Source: Oegoconia quadripuncta (Eukaryota > Arthropoda > Insecta > Lepidoptera > Autostichidae). Taken from it: a stretch of DNA of 64,000 bases. The stretch lies in assembly GCA_949316235.1 (NCBI GenBank), contig OX438741.1, forward strand, positions 15,563,124 through 15,627,123, in the 5' to 3' direction. Position 1 is the first letter of the stretch. Every line of letters begins with the position of its first letter. The position numbers and the translations under genes are program-made. Shown one piece after another: positions 51,488-61,310 of this stretch. The notes beneath the pieces are model-generated. The model saw nothing but the letters and a program-made list of their open reading frames with translations, was not told where the DNA came from and ran no database searches.

Positions 51488-51835
51488 GAATATGATAGAT
51501 AGATAGATAAGCATTTATTTGCATCCATGTACACACATAACAAATTTTACATATGAAAAATACAACTAAAACAATAAAACAGAAGTACAGAAACAACAAA
51601 TATTATGTGTGTGCCACAGTATACAAAAAGGTTACAGCTCAGTGTATGGATTTGCCCGAGGCGGGCAAAACACTGGTATTCTGCTGAAACCTGAGGGTTG
51701 GTCTGGGACCAATGGAATTTTGAAAATGTGTTTGGTGTTATCAAATTAAAACTAACGTTATTGGTAAATGAATATTGTGTATGATTATTCCCGTAACATA
51801 TTGGATTCAATTAATAAAGTATACCTAATTAAGTT
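51488..51835 (-). mobile_element. LINE-H-like 3' UTR with (GATA)n
   Basis: Plus-strand GATAGATAGATAGATAAGCA TTTATTTGCATCCATGTACA is an inverted tail like 29085-29255. The left boundary is clear; the right one is uncertain. Confidence 0.5.
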
Positions 51836-52391
51836 ATTCAACCAATTATTATTATTATTATTATTATTATAGAATAAATTGATAATCAATGAAAAATTAA
51901 GAAAATATTGCAATTTTCGATTTTGCACTTTGATTCCATTGCTAAGTTCTACAGAGCAGCTTTGGATTCTCTAACACACTAGACTCTTAGAATAATTTAA
52001 GAACTTCTTGAAATCTTGAATTAGTCATTAATTAGTTGTTATAAATATATATTGTTAGTGCATGTGGTGTTTACCTGTAAGTGATTGTTACACTTAACGG
52101 TATCAGTTTACTTAATGTGTATTTACATGTCTTGGTGTAAACAATTGTCGGTAAACCTTGAAAATATATATGTTCACGCTTGACTGACAAGTAACCGGTA
52201 GGTTGTAATAATGAAACGGAAGGCGAGAAAGTTTGTCTATGCTTAACTGGCCTTCTGCCCATAGCTCGACGAACTGAAATAAATAAAAAAAAACGCAATA
52301 AAACGGTAATACTGTTTATTGTCTCTGTTATACATTGTAATAAGGTAGGGCTGATATGTGGTGAATATCGACAAATGATCAAATTCCTTTC
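51836..52391. other. no recognised feature
   Basis: AT-rich with a (TTA)n run at 51850-51870. Confidence 0.35.
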
Positions 52392-52632
52392 TTTTTTTTT
52401 TTATGCATAACGGGTTGGTACTTGACCTCAATCATACCTGATGTTAAGTGAAGATAAGGTCGAAGATGGAAGCGTACTGACCCGGAAACCCCAACACATT
52501 TGGGGGACTGGCTATCTTATCTCTGACAACCGGAACACGACAATGCTATTAACATTGCTGCTTGGCGGCAGATTTAGATAAGATGGTGGTAGCTAGCCAG
52601 GCGGACATTTAAAATGCCCTACCACCAACCAA
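52392..52632 (-). mobile_element. SINE-B copy lacking the tRNA-like head
   Basis: The minus strand has tail and body to CTACCACCAACCAA, where it stops. 5'-truncated. Confidence 0.82.
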
Positions 52633-52679
52633 TTTGCAGAGAATTTACGTTTTTGTCGCCGACCAAGGTTGTTCAGTTG

Positions 52680-53015
52680 AATCCCACATCATCATCAGCC
52701 TGTAAACATCCCACTGGTAGTCTGATCATCATCATCACCAGGGAAACATCCCACGGCAAGGATATATGCCTTCTCTCGTATATGAAGGAGTATGGGCCGT
52801 AGTCCACCACGCTGGCCCAATGCGGGTTGGGGACTTCACATGCCTTTGAATTTTATTTTCTCCGGCTTGCAGGTTTCCTCACGATGTTTTTCTTCACCAT
52901 TTAAGAGGGCAATCGGATAAATGCACATAAGTAATTAAATTAAATTTAAAAACTGAGTGGTATCGAACCCGGACCTCCTCCATAGGGAGACCGCGTCTTA
53001 GCTTAGCTTAGACCT
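52680..53015 (-). mobile_element. composite SINE/RTE-type repeat
   Basis: Contains ATCATCATCAGCCTGTAAAC twice in variant form, CCACGCTGGCCCAATGCGGG, TTTCCTCACGATGTTTTTCT, and at the right GGTATCGAACCCGGACC, a B-box-like site on the minus strand. A typical lepidopteran short repeat. Confidence 0.65.
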
Positions 53016-53053
53016 TTTAGCAACCGACGCTCCGACTCTGAACATCATGTTAT

Positions 53054-53117
53054 TTTTTTTTTATGCACGATGCGTTCGTACTTGACTTCAATCACACCTG
53101 ATGTTAACTGAAGATGT
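53054..53117 (-). mobile_element. SINE-B tail fragment
   Basis: Plus-strand T-run, TATGCACGATGCGTTCGTAC, TCAATCACACCTGATGTTAA: last 60 bp of SINE-B inverted. Confidence 0.7.
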
Positions 53118-53560
53118 AAATGAAAACAACTGTGGTCCTAGAGAAACATAGTGTTTACAGCGTATCGAAAATTGATATTAAAACTAGAAGAGGTAAATCC
53201 AACTTGAAGCATAAATATTATATGTGATGTCTTGGTTTTGTTTACAAAAAGTTACCAGCGTACCTCCATAAAGTAAGCACTTAGCTGTTTATTGTAGCCC
53301 TTTCTACATCAATTCGGATTTGTGTGACATTTAAATAGCCATTCTGTAAAATAAATTGAACAAATAAGGGACTATCCCTACTCCCTCTACCTCTCAATGA
53401 GGTGAATATGAAGTATATTTGTCTATCTATATATGTACGTGTATGTAAGTATATGAAATCTATTCATGTAGTATTTGCATCCCTATTTAATAACGCACAT
53501 GCCTATTTTAGTACAGTATATGCTGTCCTTATACCCAAAGGTTGCCAAGAACAGAATATA
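53118..53560. other. no recognised feature
   Basis: AT-rich; no frame supported. Confidence 0.35.
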
Positions 53561-54030
53561 GTGATAAGGTCGCCAAATTGTACGTTCTACTCTTACCACT
53601 TTCTGTAACTGTATTTTCTTGTCTGTTGTGCAAAAAAGTGTATTTGTACTGTACCGTACCGTACCGTACCGTACCGAACCGTACCGCATCGTACCGTACC
53701 GTACCGAACCGTACCGCATCGTACCGCATCGTACCGCATCGTACCGCAATGTACCGCATCGTACCGCATCGTACCGCATCGTACCGCATCGTACCACATC
53801 GTACCTCATCGTACCACATCGTACCGCATCGTTCCGCATGGTACCGCATCGTACCACATCGTACCACATCGTACCGCATCGTACCGCAAGGTACCGCATC
53901 GTACCACATCGTACCGCATCGTACCGCATCGTACCGCATGGTACCGCATCGTACCACATTGTACCGCATCGCACCGCACCGCACTGCACTGTACTGTGTT
54001 ATTGTATTGTATAATACAATATTCTTACGA
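53561..54030 (+). repeat. LINE-C-type 3' end expanded into a 5/10-bp array
   Basis: CTTGTCTGTTGTGCAAAAAA GTGTATTTGTACTG is a LINE-C-like end. It is followed by CGTAC pentamers (53650-53715) that change into a decamer CGTACCGCAT repeated to about 53970, then CGCAC/TGCAC/TGTAC and finally TATTGTATTG. About 340 bp of array. Long frames in all directions (Tyr-Arg, Arg-Cys, Val-Pro-rich) come from the repeat period and are not genes. Confidence 0.88.
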
Positions 54031-54067
54031 TATCTTTTACGCACGACGGACATGGTGCAAGTTTTTT

Positions 54068-54122
54068 ATCATTATATCAGCCACAGGACAGCCACAGTTA
54101 AACATAGGCTCCCCATAGAATT
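54068..54122 (-). mobile_element. RTE-3 3' end scrap
   Basis: ATCAGCCACAGGACAGCCAC AGTTAAACATAGGCTCCCC matches the RTE-3 terminal block near 6045; about 55 bp. Confidence 0.55.
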
Positions 54123-54482
54123 CTAATATTAGAACCTCAAATAAATAGTTAATGTTTAGTATTTCCATGTACTGTAATATTCTTTTTACGTCGCCAACAC
54201 GAAAAGGTCGCTTTTAAAAATGAGTTTTGCTGTCTCTTTTGCTATTCGTGAGGCAGGGATTTGAATTTCGAACTCGACGTAGTGACACTTTCTAATAAAA
54301 AAATAATAAATCAGTTCAGAAACTTATTTCTATCATTTAGCAACATTAGAAACCGGCCTGCAGGCGGAATACAAATTCAAATTGTCACTCATTAAGTGAC
54401 ACCCTAAATTAACAAAATTTAGATTTACAACCGAAAATACGATAAATTATTTTGAATTACACGCTATCTTTATATTTATACC
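54123..54482. other. no recognised feature
   Basis: AT-rich, unassigned. Confidence 0.3.
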
Positions 54483-54945
54483 TCTATTGTGTACGCTGTT
54501 AATAATATTTTTTAGCCACGAAACGTATATTTCTTTCTTTCTTTGCACGGCTGCATTTCGGGGCAGGTTTCGATACTCGGCCACGAAATGTTGGAATAAT
54601 ATACCGCCTCCGCTTAGAAATTCTTCTTCGATTTGTTCATTTAAAATTGACTATAAAAAATATCTCTTAAAGTTAAATATACAAAAGCTGACCTCATTAT
54701 GCAAGTCTGTGTTATACATGGTGGAAAAGAATAAGTGTCCCATCGCTTCATGGAGTTGTTAGGTTGTTGATAAACTTTATACTCTTATAACAACACATTT
54801 ATATAGGATGTCGGTTTCTGTCACTTGTATTATTATTTTTATTTTATAATGTGATTGAGAATTAATTATTGTTTATTTAATATTTTACTTATGTATGTTC
54901 TGTATGTATTATGTAAATTGTAGCATAAATAAATAAATTTGTCCA
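54483..54945 (+). pseudogene. LINE-F RT C-terminal fragment and 3' UTR
   Basis: Reads RFRYSATKCWNNIPPPLRNS then SSICSFKIDYKKYLLKL, the common LINE ending (R.RYSA...WN.IPP.LR.S.S...FK...K.YL). A stop at 54762 is followed by a UTR ending TAGCATAAATAAATAAATTT. Confidence 0.75.
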
Positions 54946-54949
54946 AACA

Positions 54950-55160
54950 TGACGGTGCTGCGCGTGGTTGCGTTGCCTGGCTCAAGGAATCCACGGAAGA
55001 CCAGCGTCGTGGTATCTAACTGGTACCTTGGTATATGCTGAGTGGATGCCTTTTCGGTGCCATATATATATATATGTGTATATTTTGCTGGAAATTAAGA
55101 TTATTGTTTAGTTTACAATATGTGATACCGAATAAATACTTTTTCTTTCTTTCTTTATAT
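54950..55160 (+). mobile_element. LINE 3' UTR with (TTTC)n tail
   Basis: CGTCGTGGTATCTAACTGGT, GATACCGAATAAATACTTTT then TCTTTCTTTCTTT. Polyadenylation-like signal and tetranucleotide tail; family unassigned. Confidence 0.5.
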
Positions 55161-55199
55161 TAAAACAATCTGGTGATCAAAACAAATCCAACGATTTCT

Positions 55200-55290
55200 T
55201 GCACTGCAAAATCGATCAAGCCGTTTATTTAGGCTACAGAAGGTAATATAGAATTCTATATATATACACTCGGAAAACATTACCCTCCTT
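55200..55290 (+). repeat. dispersed repeat (GATCAAGCCGTTT type)
   Basis: AAATCGATCAAGCCGTTTAT, GGTAATATAGAATTCTATAT: diverged relative of 1890-2065. Confidence 0.45.
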
Positions 55291-55440
55291 CCTGGAGCAG
55301 TCGGGTTAAGTCGGCAAAGTTAAATGGCACCAACTTTAGATTGTTCAGAAGGATCATACTCTACACATCTCATATATTTTATGCTGCGACAGGTGTTGCT
55401 AGAAATTCAATAAGTTGACAACCTTAGCGAGTGGATATAC

Positions 55441-55495
55441 CCCCAACCCCACCCCAAATGCACCCCCCTCTCCACCCCCATGCACCCGCCGCCGA
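55441..55495 (-). other. G-rich minus strand, quadruplex-prone
   Basis: Plus-strand CCCCCAACCCCACCCC, then CACCCCCCTCTCCACCCCC gives at least four G-runs of 4-6 on the minus strand with short loops. Confidence 0.6.
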
Positions 55496-56032
55496 TATCC
55501 GCTATCTGATGCATTTCGTTACGGAAGTGAAGAGATCTATGTATATAACTAGGTAAGAGAAGCGCTACGTTGATGCTACATTGAATATCCCTTTTTAGGA
55601 TTCTGTACTCGAAAGGTCCAAACTATCTTTGTCGCCTCCGTCTGACAGTCAACACAATTGAAAAACGTCCACTCAATATTAATTGTTGAGATACAGATAT
55701 CCTTAAAAACTAGTACTGAGAGTTACTTTTAGGGAGTCAATAAGTGATTGTGAGCATTTTGAGGAATAAACCAGTGCCAAAACTGTATTATTTAAAGTGA
55801 TTTACACGAAAAATAAACTGCGTGTCACAACCAGCTGACGTGTGCCGGTAACCAGTTCGCCGTGGGTCTGCCCGCGAATCGCAACTATCTGCCTCAATAC
55901 TTAAGGTATAATATTGCGTGAACTTATACATTACGACCGGTGTGAACCTCCGTACGGGTTAAGCGTCAAAGATTAATAACAAGCAGAGGTGTGACTGGTG
56001 CTCTGTCTCTGAGAGGCTTATATTGTTGAAAT
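55496..56032 (+). other. possible LINE-C 5' UTR
   Basis: Precedes the ORF1 start without another recognised repeat. No internal promoter element or 5' boundary could be fixed. Confidence 0.35.
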
Positions 56033-57044
56033 ATGAAGTGCTCCGGCTGTCTTAAGATTTTTAAAGCGTCTAACTGTGTGGCATGTACTTTGCCTACCTG
56101 CGATAGGGCTTTTTGTTCCCAGTGTGTGAATATGGCCCAAATGACACCAGACCGTAGAAAGACCTGGAAATGTCCTGAATGCAGCACCACACAAAAGAGA
56201 TGCGACAATACGCCTGTTCGGGAACCCTTTGTTCCGGACAGCTTGCAATTAGGAAAAGACCTTTCTCCGGAACGTTGCTCGGATGGAGTGAAAGAGCTCA
56301 CGGCTGAGGTACATCGACTAGTGCAGGAAATCTCGTCCTTGAAGGGAAAGCTTGAGGATGCCACTCGATCCTTAACTAGTTGCCATGAGCGCCTAGATCA
56401 GCTTGGAGTCTCGTTGGCCACAACTGACGCGCGCCTGAAAATTTTGGAGGCCCGCGATGGCGAGGTGAATCTTCTGAAATCTACCGTGCAGCAGTTTCAA
56501 ACTGTAATTAACTCACAGGCACAAAGTCATCTACGAAACGAAATTGAATTGTCTGGGGTTCCGGAAACAAGCAATGAAAACCTAACCCATATACTGCTGA
56601 TTACGGCTCGAAAGATAGGTGCAGAGGCTGGTGGAAAGTGATGTTGACTGGATAACCCGAGTGGGCCTACGTCGTTCAGCGCCCTCTGTACCTGACGGTG
56701 CATCCAATTTACCGCGACCAATTGTGGTTCGGCTGCTACGTAGGACGAAGCGTGACCAACTGTTGAGAGCGGCGAAGTCCAGACGAAATCTGACTACCTC
56801 TGATATGAATATCCAGGGACCTCCCCAAAATATATACTTGAACGAGAGATTAACTAAAGAGAATAGACAGTTATTTCGAACAGCCAGAATCCAGAAAAAG
56901 CAACACGGATACTCGCACTGTTGGTGTAACCAAGGAACCATATACGTGCGAGAAAAGGAGGGGAAAGCAGCCATACCCATTCGGTCTCAAAGTGACATCG
57001 ACGTTGTCTTCAACTCGGCTTCGGCGGGAATCCCTCTTTCTTAG
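56033..57044 (+). pseudogene. LINE-C ORF1 (PHD-like finger, coiled coil, FP-like C-terminal domain), frameshifted
   Basis: RNA-binding ORF1-type protein. MKCSGCLKIFKASNCVACTL begins a PHD-like Cys array (Cys 3, 6, 15, 18, 23, 28, 31, then W45, C47, C50). A coiled-coil-like region (about residues 83-165, ELTAEVHRLVQEISSLKGKL) leads into NEIELSGVPETSNENL. At about 56630 the frame shifts: the first frame ends GAEAGGK at 56641, and LVESDVDWITRVGLRRSAPS continues in the next frame to 57044 (IVVRLLRRTKRDQLLRAAKS, GPPQNIYLNERLTKENRQLF, GKAAIPIRSQSDI). This second part resembles the C-terminal domain shared with baculovirus FP-type proteins. One lesion, otherwise well preserved. Confidence 0.82.
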
Positions 57045-57640
57045 TGCATGTCATAAATCGAGCCAAAATATAAATAAATTGATTTACGCTCTCAAGCTTT
57101 TATGTGGACTTAATTTGCACTCGGCTAGCAAGTATGTTGCATTTAATTGTGTAGGTATTACTGCAATAGAAATACCACAGGAAATTTTTTTGAAAATGCA
57201 ATTACTGTTAAAAAGCTGCGTTTTCGGTCACTGTGTTAGTGTGATTCTCAGCAATTTTTTATATTTTTTATGTTTTTATTATGATTTAAGTACTATTAAC
57301 TTATCACTACTGTATTTATTTATAATGGAAGCATGTCACATATTAATTATATTATGTAGTATTTCTAACTGTATACAGACGTGTATCAGTAAATTTATCA
57401 TAGCAAGTGTAAACCAAAACTATTCCTTTGATTTATCGAAAAGCACAAAACTCAGTTCCGAAAAAAATAAAGAATTCGACTACTGTGTAGCTCAATTATT
57501 GGCATGCTCTGGATGTGTTGGAGTGTGTGTACATTGGTCATTGCAATGGATACACGCTGTATTTTCAAGAAAATACTTGGCCAATGTTAAAATGGATAAT
57601 TCTTCAACCATGTGGCGATCTATAACCTGTACACATATTT

Positions 57641-58456
57641 GTGTGTTGCCTCGGATCATGTATAGAATTCCTAAGAATGGCCTTAGATAATGTAGATTAT
57701 GAGTTAAAATCGCTGGTTGACATAGATTGCCACAGTCTAAATGAACTAGAACAGTGTCGAAATGTAATGACAAATAAATTTAATATATTAACGTTTAATA
57801 TAAGAAGCATCCACAAGAATTTTGACAACTTTCATATAGCTCTTAAACGGCTAAAAATAACATGTGACGTAATAGTATTGACAGAGTGCAGAATTAACGA
57901 GTCCTCCTTGATACCACAACTTCCGCATTATACAGTTCACTCCACGCAGAAATACACTAACCAAAATGGTGGAGTGGTCGTTTATGTGCGGGAGACCTGG
58001 AATGCACAGGTCCTCGAACCAAATCTGCAGGATGCTAACTGCCTTATAATTGAACTGTCCAATATCACAATACTTGGTATCTACCGCTCTCCTTCACTAT
58101 ACCCAAACAACTTTATAAATTCCTTAGAAATTCTTCTTGACACGTATAAAGGTAGGACAAATATTGTGGTGGCGGGAGACATAAATATCAATATTCTGCC
58201 CATATCGGATCCTAGATATCGTTCGGATGAGTATTTGTGTCTCATGGCGGAAAACGGGCTGATACCTGCAATAACAGTACCAACTAGAGAATGTACTTGC
58301 CTGGACCACATATTTATCAAATGTTCGAGATCTGTGGTCGGTGCTGTGTGCACTACCGATGTTACGGACCACAACCTAGTTATGGCTAGTATGGCGTTGG
58401 ACAGAGCGACACATACGCGACTGCCCCGCATTAGGCTAAGGCTAAGGTATCATTAG
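57641..58456 (+). CDS. LINE-C APE-type endonuclease domain (ORF2 start)
   Basis: Nicks the target DNA to prime reverse transcription. Homology begins near NKFNILTFNIRSIHKNFDNF (first motif) and continues VIVLTECRIN (catalytic Glu), GVVVYVRE, ILGIYRSPS, NIVVAGDININI (GD-N motif), TCLDHIFIK and VTDHNLVMASM (SDH-like end). All expected motifs are visible, so the domain is intact. The first 30 residues before DIDCHSLNEL may not be authentic start sequence; MALDNVDYELKSLVDIDCHS (57677) is an alternative start. It ends at a stop after RLRLRYH, and the RT resumes in another frame 8 bp later. Confidence 0.85.
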   Translation: MCCLGSCIEFLRMALDNVDYELKSLVDIDCHSLNELEQCRNVMTNKFNILTFNIRSIHKNFDNFHIALKRLKITCDVIVLTECRINESSLIPQLPHYTVHSTQKYTNQNGGVVVYVRETWNAQVLEPNLQDANCLIIELSNITILGIYRSPSLYPNNFINSLEILLDTYKGRTNIVVAGDININILPISDPRYRSDEYLCLMAENGLIPAITVPTRECTCLDHIFIKCSRSVVGAVCTTDVTDHNLVMASMALDRATHTRLPRIRLRLRYH

Positions 58457-58463
58457 AGACCTG

Positions 58464-59999
58464 ATGAGGGCTGACTGGGTGGAACTACTAGAGAGGGCCA
58501 ATGTCAATGATGCTGTTTGTATATTTACAAATAAGCTGTCAACTATAGTAGAAAAACACACCACCGAAGTTACTCTTAATCGGTCACAGTACAACCTTAA
58601 GCCATGGATTACTCCGGGGCTTATGCGTTGCTCTCGCCATCGGGACCGGCTACATGCCCGCACTAGACGAAACTCAAATGATGCTTTGCTAAAAACTACC
58701 TACTTACGTTACCGAAACTTCTATAACGAATTGATACGTAAACTGAAATCAGAATATGAGAACAAACTGCTTCAGGATAGCCACGGCAATACAAAGAAAC
58801 TCTGGAAGTCTATTAAGAGTATTTGCAACAATTCTTCGTTTCCAAAAGCACCTACCGAGTTGCTTACTCTTCCAGGTGCAGCAGATTCACAACAGTCATT
58901 AGACATATGTAACGGCTTCTTCTCTAATGTTGGTGAGAATCTTGCTGACAGTATTCTAAAAGACATTTGCAACACAGAGGAAAATCTAGCATCAAAAATC
59001 AATTGCCCAAAAACACCCAAAGACTCTTTTTATTTGCATCCTACAGACATTCTTGAAGTGGCAAGCCTGATAACACAATTAGACAATGACAAAGCTCCGG
59101 GTATCGATGGTTTAAATAACGGGTTAATAAAGAAGCTAAAGGATTATATACTTGAACCCCTAACGCATGTCCTAAATTTGAGTCTGTCTACAGGTACATT
59201 TCCGGAGAGCTGGAAAATTGCATCAGTCTATCCGATTTACAAAGGAGGCCCCAAAGATTTACCAAACAACTACCGCCCCATCTCACTCTTAGGGGTCTTT
59301 TCAAAACTGCTGGAGAAGCTGGTAAACCAACGTTTGATGCGATATTTAGAGTCAAAAAAACTTCTGTCTCCAAGGCAACTCGGTTTTAGACAAGGCAAAT
59401 CGACAAGCGATGCAATTTCTCTCTTAACATCGTCTATCTCATCGTACTTGGATAACAGGCAGTGTTGTGTTGGGGTGTTTCTCGACTTGGCCAAGGCTTT
59501 CGATACAGTTTCAATCGCTATACTGTTGAAAAAGATGGAACTTGCTGGTATCCGTGGTATTGCCTTGGAATGGTTTAAAAGCTATCTTTCTGCCAGGAAG
59601 CAATGTGTTAAGATTGGCTCAGTAACCAGCGGCTTTAAAAGCGTGAATTTTGGCGTACCGCAGGGAAGTATCCTTGGACCAACGTTATTCATCCTGTACA
59701 TGAACGACATACATAACTTGCCTCTAAGAGACGCGGAAATAGTATGCTACGCTGACGACACGGCAATCCTATTTAGAGGTTCCAGCTGGAAAGAAGCTTA
59801 CTTGACGGCGGAACACGGATTGTCCAATGTGTCTAGGTGGCTGCAGGAGAATCTTCTCACACTGAACACAAAGAAAACTATGTACATGTGTTTCCACATA
59901 ACATCATCCTCGGCTCCTCCTTCCTCACTAGAAATTCGGATACACACTTGCAAAAATGCTAACTCATGCCACTGTGATACTTATATTTTAAATTTGTAA
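58464..59999 (+). CDS. LINE-C reverse transcriptase, C-terminally truncated
   Basis: In another frame from the endonuclease, so ORF2 is broken at about 58450. A linker (NLKPWITPGLMRCSRHRDRL) precedes RT motifs: NDKAPGIDGLNNGLIKKLK, PNNYRPISLLGVFSKLLEKL, RQLGFRQGKSTSDAISLL, GVFLDLAKAFDTVSIAILLK, GVPQGSILGPTLFILYMNDI, catalytic YADDTAILF, and LTLNTKKTMYMCF. It stops after CKNANSCHCDTYILNL, at the point where the relative at 44196-45374 continues to YLGV and about 220 more residues. 511 codons without internal stop. Confidence 0.9.
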   Translation: MRADWVELLERANVNDAVCIFTNKLSTIVEKHTTEVTLNRSQYNLKPWITPGLMRCSRHRDRLHARTRRNSNDALLKTTYLRYRNFYNELIRKLKSEYENKLLQDSHGNTKKLWKSIKSICNNSSFPKAPTELLTLPGAADSQQSLDICNGFFSNVGENLADSILKDICNTEENLASKINCPKTPKDSFYLHPTDILEVASLITQLDNDKAPGIDGLNNGLIKKLKDYILEPLTHVLNLSLSTGTFPESWKIASVYPIYKGGPKDLPNNYRPISLLGVFSKLLEKLVNQRLMRYLESKKLLSPRQLGFRQGKSTSDAISLLTSSISSYLDNRQCCVGVFLDLAKAFDTVSIAILLKKMELAGIRGIALEWFKSYLSARKQCVKIGSVTSGFKSVNFGVPQGSILGPTLFILYMNDIHNLPLRDAEIVCYADDTAILFRGSSWKEAYLTAEHGLSNVSRWLQENLLTLNTKKTMYMCFHITSSSAPPSSLEIRIHTCKNANSCHCDTYILNL

Positions 60000-60036
60000 T
60001 TATGGCTGTGCTTTCAAATAAATCATTAATAATTAA

Positions 60037-60288
60037 TAACATAGGGTTTACGAATCGGAGGTCGCGGGTTCGATGGCCATAGGGGTACATGTTTAGTACT
60101 CGATTTGGTTGGTAGTGAGGCTAGCTACCACCATCTTATTTAAACCTGCCGCCAGACAGCAATATTAATAGCATTGTTGCGTTCCGGTTGTCAGAGACCG
60201 GGTCAGTACGCTTCCACCTTCGCCCTCATTTTCACTTAACATCAGATGAGATTGAGGTCAAGTGTGTTGCCTGTTATATATAAAAAGA
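60037..60288 (+). mobile_element. SINE-B copy, head partly missing
   Basis: Starts inside the head at AACATAGGGTTTACGAATCG; B box GGTTCGATGG; ends ACATCAGATGAGATTGAGGT plus A-rich end. The CTACCACCATCTTATTTAAA block is present, and the middle is shortened after GTTGTCAGAG. Confidence 0.8.
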
Positions 60289-60699
60289 AAGAAAAATATT
60301 CGTAGTCGACCTACGAATGTCGTAGCACTTGGGGTAAAATTCGTAGCAGTGCTACGGTCAAACTTAATAATTTAAATAAATGGCTGATATAATTCCTATT
60401 TTTCTCAATTTAAAAATAACATAAACATAAAAATCTTAAACCACGTTTATACAACACAGCACTGTCTAATGTATGCAAGATGATAATGAGCACGTAGTGC
60501 TAGTGTCTTTCTCACGTTGACTGCTTGAAATTAAAAGAGGTTGATAGGTATTTATGTTATGTATATTATTATTTTATCTACGCATTATTTACTGATATTA
60601 TATACTTTTTCTATAACATGTAGGTTTGTATATAGGGTGAATTTGTGAAAAGCTACTTTCTTCAGTATCGGAACTGAACAACTAAAATCATGATGTGTG
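60289..60699. other. no recognised gene; CGTAGCA-type repeats
   Basis: 60295-60355 repeats CGTAG/CTACG motifs (CGTAGTCGACCTACG, GTGCTACGGTC). A similar GTGCTACG / CGTAGCAC hairpin is at 63215-63240. The rest is AT-rich. Confidence 0.35.
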
Positions 60700-60780
60700 T
60701 GATAAATATTGATAGGAGTGTTACCTAGTTGCTAAACCACCTCCCGCACACACGCACACTCATGCGTGCGCACACACTTG
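60700..60780. repeat. CA/CG alternating tract
   Basis: CACACACGCACACTCATGCG TGCGCACACAC: alternating purine-pyrimidine run. Confidence 0.7.
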
Positions 60781-60781
60781 T

Positions 60782-60914
60782 TGTCAGAGATAAGATAGCC
60801 AGTCCCCCAAATGTGTTGGGGTTTCCAGGTCAGTACGCCTCCACCTTCGACCTCATTTACACTTAACATCAGGTGTGATTGAGGTCAAGTACGAACCCGT
60901 CGTGCAAAAAAAAA
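60782..60914 (+). mobile_element. SINE-B 3' fragment
   Basis: TGTCAGAGATAAGATAGCCA to ACGAACCCGTCGTGCAAAAA. Confidence 0.8.
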
Positions 60915-61029
60915 TGCTCTCAAGCACAACATTATTATACTCTATCCTTTCTTTTCCGTTTCAATTTTTGCTTCTTTTGTAAACTATGTTGCAAGAATGT
61001 CGGAAGGTACTCAAGAAACACAGGTTGCC

Positions 61030-61310
61030 CTAGTTTGGGAGTATGCTTATGTATCTTATTAATTGTGTTGAAATTTGCACATCTGATGAAAAAAGTTGAT
61101 TCCCCAAATTGTGAATGTTGTGGCAAGGTGGAAGATGTGCAACATCTATTGATGGAGTGTGTCAGGAACAAGACAGAGAGGGAGACATTAATCAGAAATC
61201 TAAAATTAAACCGGTTGGACATAGGAAATGTGCAGACTATTTTGTCCTCTCCGACATCTGAGGAACCCAGGTTACTTTTTCAAATGGTCATTGAACGTTC
61301 TGACTAGTGA
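61030..61310 (+). pseudogene. LINE C-terminal fragment with Cys/His zinc motif
   Basis: FAHLMKKVDSPNCECCGKVE then DVQHLLMECVRNKTERETLI matches the pattern DSP.C..CG..ED..HLL.EC of Jockey/R1/I-type LINE ends. It runs to QMVIERSD and a stop at 61307. Only the last 80 residues remain; the RT is absent. Confidence 0.75.

Larger units (their letters stand above)
56033..60030 (+). mobile_element. LINE-C element: ORF1, endonuclease, RT; 3'-truncated
   Basis: The most complete LINE here: PHD-like/coiled-coil ORF1, a 600-bp spacer, APE endonuclease, RT. At least two frameshifts (about 56630 and 58450). It stops before the RT thumb end, and the family 3' UTR and pentamer tail are absent; a SINE-B piece starts at 60037. 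Motifs place it near CR1/Jockey-type LINEs. Confidence 0.88.

Noticed and set aside
53483..54126. Several overlapping long frames (131-194 codons) rich in Tyr/Arg/Cys/Val/Pro on both strands
   Set aside because: They translate the 5/10-bp array; period and composition keep all frames open. No start context, domain or non-repeat part.
56992..57690. 232-codon frame rich in Ile/Leu/Cys between ORF1 and endonuclease of LINE-C
   Set aside because: Overlaps the end of ORF1 and the start of ORF2 in a different frame; no domain. Most likely spacer that happens to be open.
57800..58440. Host AP endonuclease gene
   Set aside because: The domain is followed by RT and preceded by a LINE ORF1; the motif spacing is that of a LINE endonuclease.
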